From positions 1 through 10,623 of the forward strand of contig JAYVCL010000179.1 in assembly GCA_043749975.1 (NCBI GenBank): a stretch of DNA of 10,623 nt. The letters run 5' to 3'. Below the pieces are notes generated by a model that worked only from the letters and a program-made list of their open reading frames with translations, searched no databases and was not told the DNA's origin. Each line of letters begins with the position of its first letter. Position 1 is the stretch's first letter. Made by a program: the position numbers and the translations under genes. Source of the DNA: JANYJJ01 sp043749975. Lineage in GTDB: Bacteria; Pseudomonadota; Gammaproteobacteria; Burkholderiales; Burkholderiaceae_C. Below are positions 7,087 to 10,623 of this stretch, piece after piece.

Positions 7087-9254
7087 ACACGCTGCGCCAA
7101 CCTTCGATCGAGTTGCTGCGCGCCGCAGCCGAGCCGGGCGCGTCGATCTTCCTGCCGCCCTGGAACGGGTTGGACGACGCGGCCTTGCTGGCGCACTTTC
7201 GCGCGCCACGCGCGGTGCGCTACTTCCCGGTCGCCGATGCCGACGAGACCGAGCCCGAAAAGATCGAGGCGCTGCTGCACGGCGAGTTCGAGTTCAACCA
7301 CGAGACGCACCACCTGGGCGAGCCGATCGCCTGGCTGCACAATCCGAGCGCCGACGTGGAGTGGCACATCCTGCTGCACAAGTTCTACTACGCGGTCGGC
7401 TTGGGGCTGGCCTTCGAGCGCAGCGGCGAGGTGCCTTACGTGCAGCGCTGGGCGAGCCTGATCGATGGCTGGATGCGCGTCACGCCGCCCGGCTTCATCG
7501 CCGCCGACGTGACGGGCCGGCGGGTGCAGAACTGGATCTACAGCTACCACCACTTCGTCAGCCACGCCGCGTTCGATACCGGCGCGCACATCGACCCCGC
7601 GTTTCACCGCCGGCTGCTGCATTCGATCCACCAGCAGGTCGAGTATTTGTGCGCGCACCTGACGCCCAAGCGCAACCACCGCACGCTGGAGCTGTACGCC
7701 ATCTTCCTGGCCGGCGTGGTGTTCCCCGAGATGGGCAGCGCGGCGCGCTGGCGCGCCTTTGCGCTGGAGCAGACCGTGGCCAACATGGCCAGCGACCTGC
7801 TCGCCGACGGCGTGCACTGCGAGCTGTCCACCGACTACCACCACCTGGTGCTGAAGAACTACCTGAACCTCAGGCGGCTGGCCTCGCTGAACCGCATCGA
7901 GGTGCCGCCGGCGATGGACGCGGCCTTGCAGCGCGGGCTCGAATTCAGCCTGCACGTGCACAAGCCCGACGGCATCGTGCCCAGCCTGTCGGACGGCGAC
8001 GCGCGCAGCTTTCTCGACCTGCTGCGCCAGGGCGCCGATCTGTATGGCCGCGCCGACATGCTCTACGTGGCCAGCGGCGGCACGCAAGGCACCCCGCCCG
8101 GCCAGCGCGTGGCGCACTTCGCGGCCAGCGGCTACAGCGTGGTGCGCAGCGACTGGGGCGACGGCACGACGCGCTTTGCCGACGCGCAGTACCTGGTGTT
8201 CGACAGCGGCCCGCTCGGCGAGGGCAATCACGGCCACCTCGATTGTCTGAACTTCGAGCTGGCCGCGTTCGGCCGCTCGCTCATCGTCGACCCCGGGCGC
8301 TACACCTACAGCGAAGCGCTGGCTGCCGACAACGGCGTCAACTGGCGGGTGCGGTTTCGGGGCACCGCGGCGCACAACACGGTCTGCGTCGATGGCCGCC
8401 AGCAGACGCGTTACGTGCCGACGCCCATCAAGGAAAACACGCGCCACGCGCCGGGCTCGCTGCGCCACAAGATCAGCGGGCCGCCGCCCGAAGCTCGCCT
8501 GCTGGATCGATTCCACAGCCGCCACTTCGATCTGCTGCATGGCCAGGCGCGCAGCCATGAATACGACGCGCTGCACGAGCGCTGCATCGTGTTCGTGGCC
8601 CGGCGTTACTGGATCGTCAGCGACTGGCTGCGCGCCGAGACGCAGCACGACTACGCGCTCAACTTTCAACTCGGTGTGCACGCCCAGGGCCACACCGCGC
8701 TGTCGGTTCACACCGGGCTGCGGCTGCACAGCCCCGGCCTGCTGATCGCCCAGCCCGCGCGCGCAGGCCTGGCGCATGCCGTGCGGGCGAGCTGGGTGTC
8801 GGCGCGCTACGGCGAAAAACAGCCCGCTCCGTCGCTGCGCAGCAAGGTCACCACGTGCAATACCGACTTCGACACGGTGCTGATTCCGTGGCAAGGCCAG
8901 GCCCCCGCGATCACGCTCGAAGACATCGCGGTCGATGGCGACGGCGTGGTGGCGCACCCGCACCTGCACTCGCACCCGCACGCGCACCCGCACTCCTGTT
9001 TGCACTCGCGCGCCCAGCGCATCACCTTGCGGGTCGATGGCGGGCTCGTCTGCGACACATGGTTCCATGCCCGGGGCGTGACGGCCCAGCGCTGGCGCAT
9101 CGGCGGCTTCGAGTTCAGCGGCCGTTGGGTGCACTGGCGCTGCGCCGTCGATGGCCGCGTGCTGCACGCCGCGTCGCATGCCGGGGCCTCGCTGCAAGAC
9201 ATGCGCTTCGGCGGGTCGGCAGCGGTCACGCTCGACGCTGCGGAGGTCGCATGA
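7083..9254 (+). CDS. Heparinase II/III family protein (polysaccharide-lyase fold)
   Basis: A 723-residue protein. Residues ~1-330 form the alpha-helical toroid typical of heparinase II/III and alginate lyases, with KRNHR (196-200) and DGVHCELSTDYHH (242-254), which holds the Tyr/His pair such lyases use. Residues ~345-720 are the beta-sandwich domain (PF07940 type), with GNHGHLDCLNFEL (381-393), VDPGRYTY (402-409) and GTAAHNTVCVDG (427-438). The family cleaves uronic-acid-containing polysaccharides by beta-elimination. Here it sits among glycosyltransferases, so it more likely trims or edits the glycan the operon makes than degrades food. No signal peptide is visible (the protein starts MNTLRQPSIELLR), which is notable for a lyase. 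ATG 7083 overlaps the upstream TGA as ATGA, with a weak ribosome site. A His-alternating insert lies at residues 625-641. The fold call is firm; substrate and catalysis are not shown. Confidence 0.92.
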   Translation: MNTLRQPSIELLRAAAEPGASIFLPPWNGLDDAALLAHFRAPRAVRYFPVADADETEPEKIEALLHGEFEFNHETHHLGEPIAWLHNPSADVEWHILLHKFYYAVGLGLAFERSGEVPYVQRWASLIDGWMRVTPPGFIAADVTGRRVQNWIYSYHHFVSHAAFDTGAHIDPAFHRRLLHSIHQQVEYLCAHLTPKRNHRTLELYAIFLAGVVFPEMGSAARWRAFALEQTVANMASDLLADGVHCELSTDYHHLVLKNYLNLRRLASLNRIEVPPAMDAALQRGLEFSLHVHKPDGIVPSLSDGDARSFLDLLRQGADLYGRADMLYVASGGTQGTPPGQRVAHFAASGYSVVRSDWGDGTTRFADAQYLVFDSGPLGEGNHGHLDCLNFELAAFGRSLIVDPGRYTYSEALAADNGVNWRVRFRGTAAHNTVCVDGRQQTRYVPTPIKENTRHAPGSLRHKISGPPPEARLLDRFHSRHFDLLHGQARSHEYDALHERCIVFVARRYWIVSDWLRAETQHDYALNFQLGVHAQGHTALSVHTGLRLHSPGLLIAQPARAGLAHAVRASWVSARYGEKQPAPSLRSKVTTCNTDFDTVLIPWQGQAPAITLEDIAVDGDGVVAHPHLHSHPHAHPHSCLHSRAQRITLRVDGGLVCDTWFHARGVTAQRWRIGGFEFSGRWVHWRCAVDGRVLHAASHAGASLQDMRFGGSAAVTLDAAEVA
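8955..9005 (+). repeat. Histidine-alternating 6-bp-period tract inside the heparinase-like gene
   Basis: Codons spell HPHLHSHPHAHPHSCLH: seven His at every second residue (625-637), then Cys639 and His641. The DNA is a degenerate cac-NNN hexamer repeat. It lies in a loop between predicted strands (TLEDIAVDGDGVV before, RITLRVDGG after), so it reads as an expanded surface loop that could bind Ni/Zn/Cu or simply be slippage-born filler. The frame is preserved. Confidence 0.85.
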
Positions 9255-10066
9255 GCCGGGTCCTGCCGCACGATCCGGCGCTGCCGCAGCTCGCGCAGGC
9301 GCTCGATCCGCAGGCGATGGCGCAGGTCTTCGCCCGGGCGCTGCGCGGCGTGCAGGTTCGAAGCTGCGAGGTCGACCGCATCAAGTACCGGCCCGGGCGC
9401 AACTGCAGCGTCTCTTACGTGCTGCGGCTGCACGACCCGCAGCGTGGGCGCGATGTCGAGCAACGCGTGGCAGCGCGATTTTGCAGCGCCGGCGATTCGC
9501 CGCGCCGGCGTCTCAAGTCGATCACCCGCGCCACGCAGGCATCGGCTGCCGGGCCGGCGCTGCTGCACCTGCCCGCGCTGGACACGCTGGCGCACTGGTG
9601 GCCCAACGATGCCAAGCTCGACGCGCCGGCGTTGCTGCATGACGACGAACGCATGCGCGTGCACTGCGTGGACAACGTGGTTGCGGCGCTGACCGGCGGC
9701 CGCGGGCGCCGGGTCGGCCACCGCACGAGCATCGTTCAGCACGTGCCCGAACTGCGCGTTTGCGCGCGGGTCGACCTGCGCCTGCAAGCTGAGGCTGGCG
9801 CGTCGATCACTTCGCAGCGCGAGCCTGCCGTCACGCTGCGCGGCGACCTGCACCCGCGCAACATCCTGGTCGACGGCCAGCAGCTCGCCTTCGTCGACCT
9901 CGACAGCGGGTGCAGCGGCCCGGCGCTGATCGAGCTGGGGGCCTGCGTGGCCAACCTGAAGCCGGGCCGCTTTGAGGCCGTGCCCGCCTTGCTGGCGCTC
10001 GCCGAATCGATCGCCCGCGCCGGCAGCGTCGATGCAGCCATGGCCTGCGAAACGGAGCCGGCATGA
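9251..10066 (+). CDS. Phosphotransferase (APH/kinase-fold) family protein, possibly shortened or degenerate
   Basis: A 271-residue protein. The C-terminal kinase signature is clear: GDLHPRNILVDG (198-209) with the catalytic-loop Asp199 and Asn204, then FVDLDSG (214-220) with metal-binding Asp216, then GPALIELGACVANL. The N-terminal part has KYRPGRNCSVSYVLRL (45-60), a nucleotide-lobe strand pair, and LPALDTLAHWWPND (107-120). It aligns by eye with the next gene, but Arg77 stands where that gene has Lys92 (LYAKVF). A second YxPExR-like strand (IVQHVPELRVCARVDL, 161-176) is followed almost at once by the catalytic loop. There is little room for the helical half expected between them, which suggests an internal in-frame loss near residues 177-192. 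The start is firm: ATGA overlap and GGAGG four bases upstream. The substrate is unknown; a sugar or small-molecule kinase, or a pseudokinase, is possible. Confidence 0.78.
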   Translation: MSRVLPHDPALPQLAQALDPQAMAQVFARALRGVQVRSCEVDRIKYRPGRNCSVSYVLRLHDPQRGRDVEQRVAARFCSAGDSPRRRLKSITRATQASAAGPALLHLPALDTLAHWWPNDAKLDAPALLHDDERMRVHCVDNVVAALTGGRGRRVGHRTSIVQHVPELRVCARVDLRLQAEAGASITSQREPAVTLRGDLHPRNILVDGQQLAFVDLDSGCSGPALIELGACVANLKPGRFEAVPALLALAESIARAGSVDAAMACETEPA

Positions 10067-10623
10067 ACGCCAGGGTGCGCGATGCGAGCCGCCCCGCCGT
10101 CGCTGCGGTCGGTCTCGACTTAGAAACCGACATCGACCTCGCCGCGATGCGCGTGTTGTTGCAGCGCCTGCTGTCCGGTTTTGCCGATGGCCGCCTGCGC
10201 ATCGACGGCTTGAGCGTGAGCAAGGCGCGCCGCAGCAGTTCGCTGCGCCGCAACCCCTGTCCGATCACGCTGTGCTTCGAGCTGCAGGTCAGCGACCTGG
10301 CGCGCGGCCGGGTCGGCACGCAAACGCTGTACGCGAAGGTCTTTCGCCCCGGCCTGGCCGAGCCGTTCTTTCGGCAGCAAGACCGTAGCCGGCTCACACA
10401 GCCGGCGTTCGGCGAGGCGCTGGTTCACGTGGCCGAGCTGAACATGGTGATCTGGGCCCTACCGAACGACCCCGGCCTGCCGCAACTGGCACCCCTGCTG
10501 GACCCGGTGCAGGCCGAGCGCGCGCTGCCCTGGGCGGCGATGGCTGTGTCGCCGGGAGTGCAGCGCAGCGAAGTCTCGGCGCTGCGCGCCGAGCTGCTGC
10601 GCTACGAGCCGGAGCAGCGTGCC
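10063..10623 (+). CDS. Phosphotransferase-like protein, N-terminal part, 3' truncated by window edge
   Basis: 187 codons are visible with no stop. The start is an ATGA overlap with the previous gene, with GGAG five bases upstream. The visible part parallels the preceding gene: SSLRRNPCPITLCFELQV (58-75) matches its KYRPGRNCSVSYVLRL, LYAKVF (89-94, Lys92) matches its VAARFC, and LVHVAELNMVIWALPND matches its LLHLPALDTLAHWWPND. A further LLRYEPEQRA at the window end looks like the start of a second nucleotide-lobe unit. I therefore read it as a paralogous kinase-fold protein of the same two-module type, probably longer and intact. The catalytic loop would lie beyond the window, so kinase activity is inferred from similarity to its neighbour only. 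Its place at the end of the glycan operon suggests a role with the glycosyltransferases. Confidence 0.68.
   Translation, partial: MNARVRDASRPAVAAVGLDLETDIDLAAMRVLLQRLLSGFADGRLRIDGLSVSKARRSSSLRRNPCPITLCFELQVSDLARGRVGTQTLYAKVFRPGLAEPFFRQQDRSRLTQPAFGEALVHVAELNMVIWALPNDPGLPQLAPLLDPVQAERALPWAAMAVSPGVQRSEVSALRAELLRYEPEQRA

Noticed and set aside
8955..9005. CRISPR-like or tandem non-coding repeat array
   Set aside because: The period is 6 bp, the tract is in frame within a conserved gene and has no spacers; it is a coding low-complexity region.
6726..9197. Long open frame (823 codons) on the - strand across the second GT4 and heparinase-like genes
   Set aside because: It is antisense to genes with clear family motifs, has no recognisable domain, is rich in Gln/Arg/His/Val of the kind produced by reading high-GC codons backwards, and has no ribosome site or operon context.
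10120..10122. Rare TTA leucine codon at position 20 of the last gene
   Set aside because: A single rare codon in a high-GC gene is not enough to suggest translational control or recent transfer.

Overview
The window is very GC-rich DNA with strong G/C third-position bias. Every gene I can support lies on the + strand. Codon bias, gene style and protein families suggest a beta-proteobacterium of the Burkholderiales type (Leptothrix, Rubrivivax and Methylibium are examples). This is an inference from composition and family resemblance, not a database match. No tRNA, rRNA, CRISPR array, transposase or integrase is visible.

Layout. (1) Positions 2-2912 hold two protease-type genes in tandem: the C-terminal part of a CHAT-domain (caspase-like) protein, then a secreted S8 subtilisin-like protease with signal peptide, propeptide and complete catalytic residues. 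(2) Positions 2913-3101 form the only sizeable intergenic gap. It holds a strong hairpin with a GCAA tetraloop (probable terminator) and a short 11-bp direct repeat. (3) From 3102 to the right edge runs a tightly packed operon of six genes: a MurG-like/COG4671-type glycosyltransferase, two related GT4 glycosyltransferases, a heparinase II/III-family protein, and two tandem related phosphotransferase (APH/kinase-fold) genes. The second kinase gene runs off the window. Four of the five junctions are 4-bp ATGA overlaps, and the other is a 46-bp overlap. Translational coupling is therefore likely throughout.

How the genes may work together. Three glycosyltransferases plus a polysaccharide-lyase-fold protein fit assembly and trimming or editing of an extracellular polysaccharide (capsule, sheath or exopolysaccharide). 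The two kinase-fold proteins could phosphorylate a sugar, a lipid carrier or another small molecule in that pathway. No flippase, polymerase or ABC exporter is in view, so the export route is unknown. The CHAT/subtilase pair looks like a separate transcription unit.

Most interesting points: the pair of bi-modular phosphotransferases, the first of which appears to lack part of its catalytic core and has Arg at the position of a Lys in its neighbour; a heparinase-like protein with no signal peptide and a histidine-alternating insert; and the adjacency of a CHAT protein and a subtilisin.
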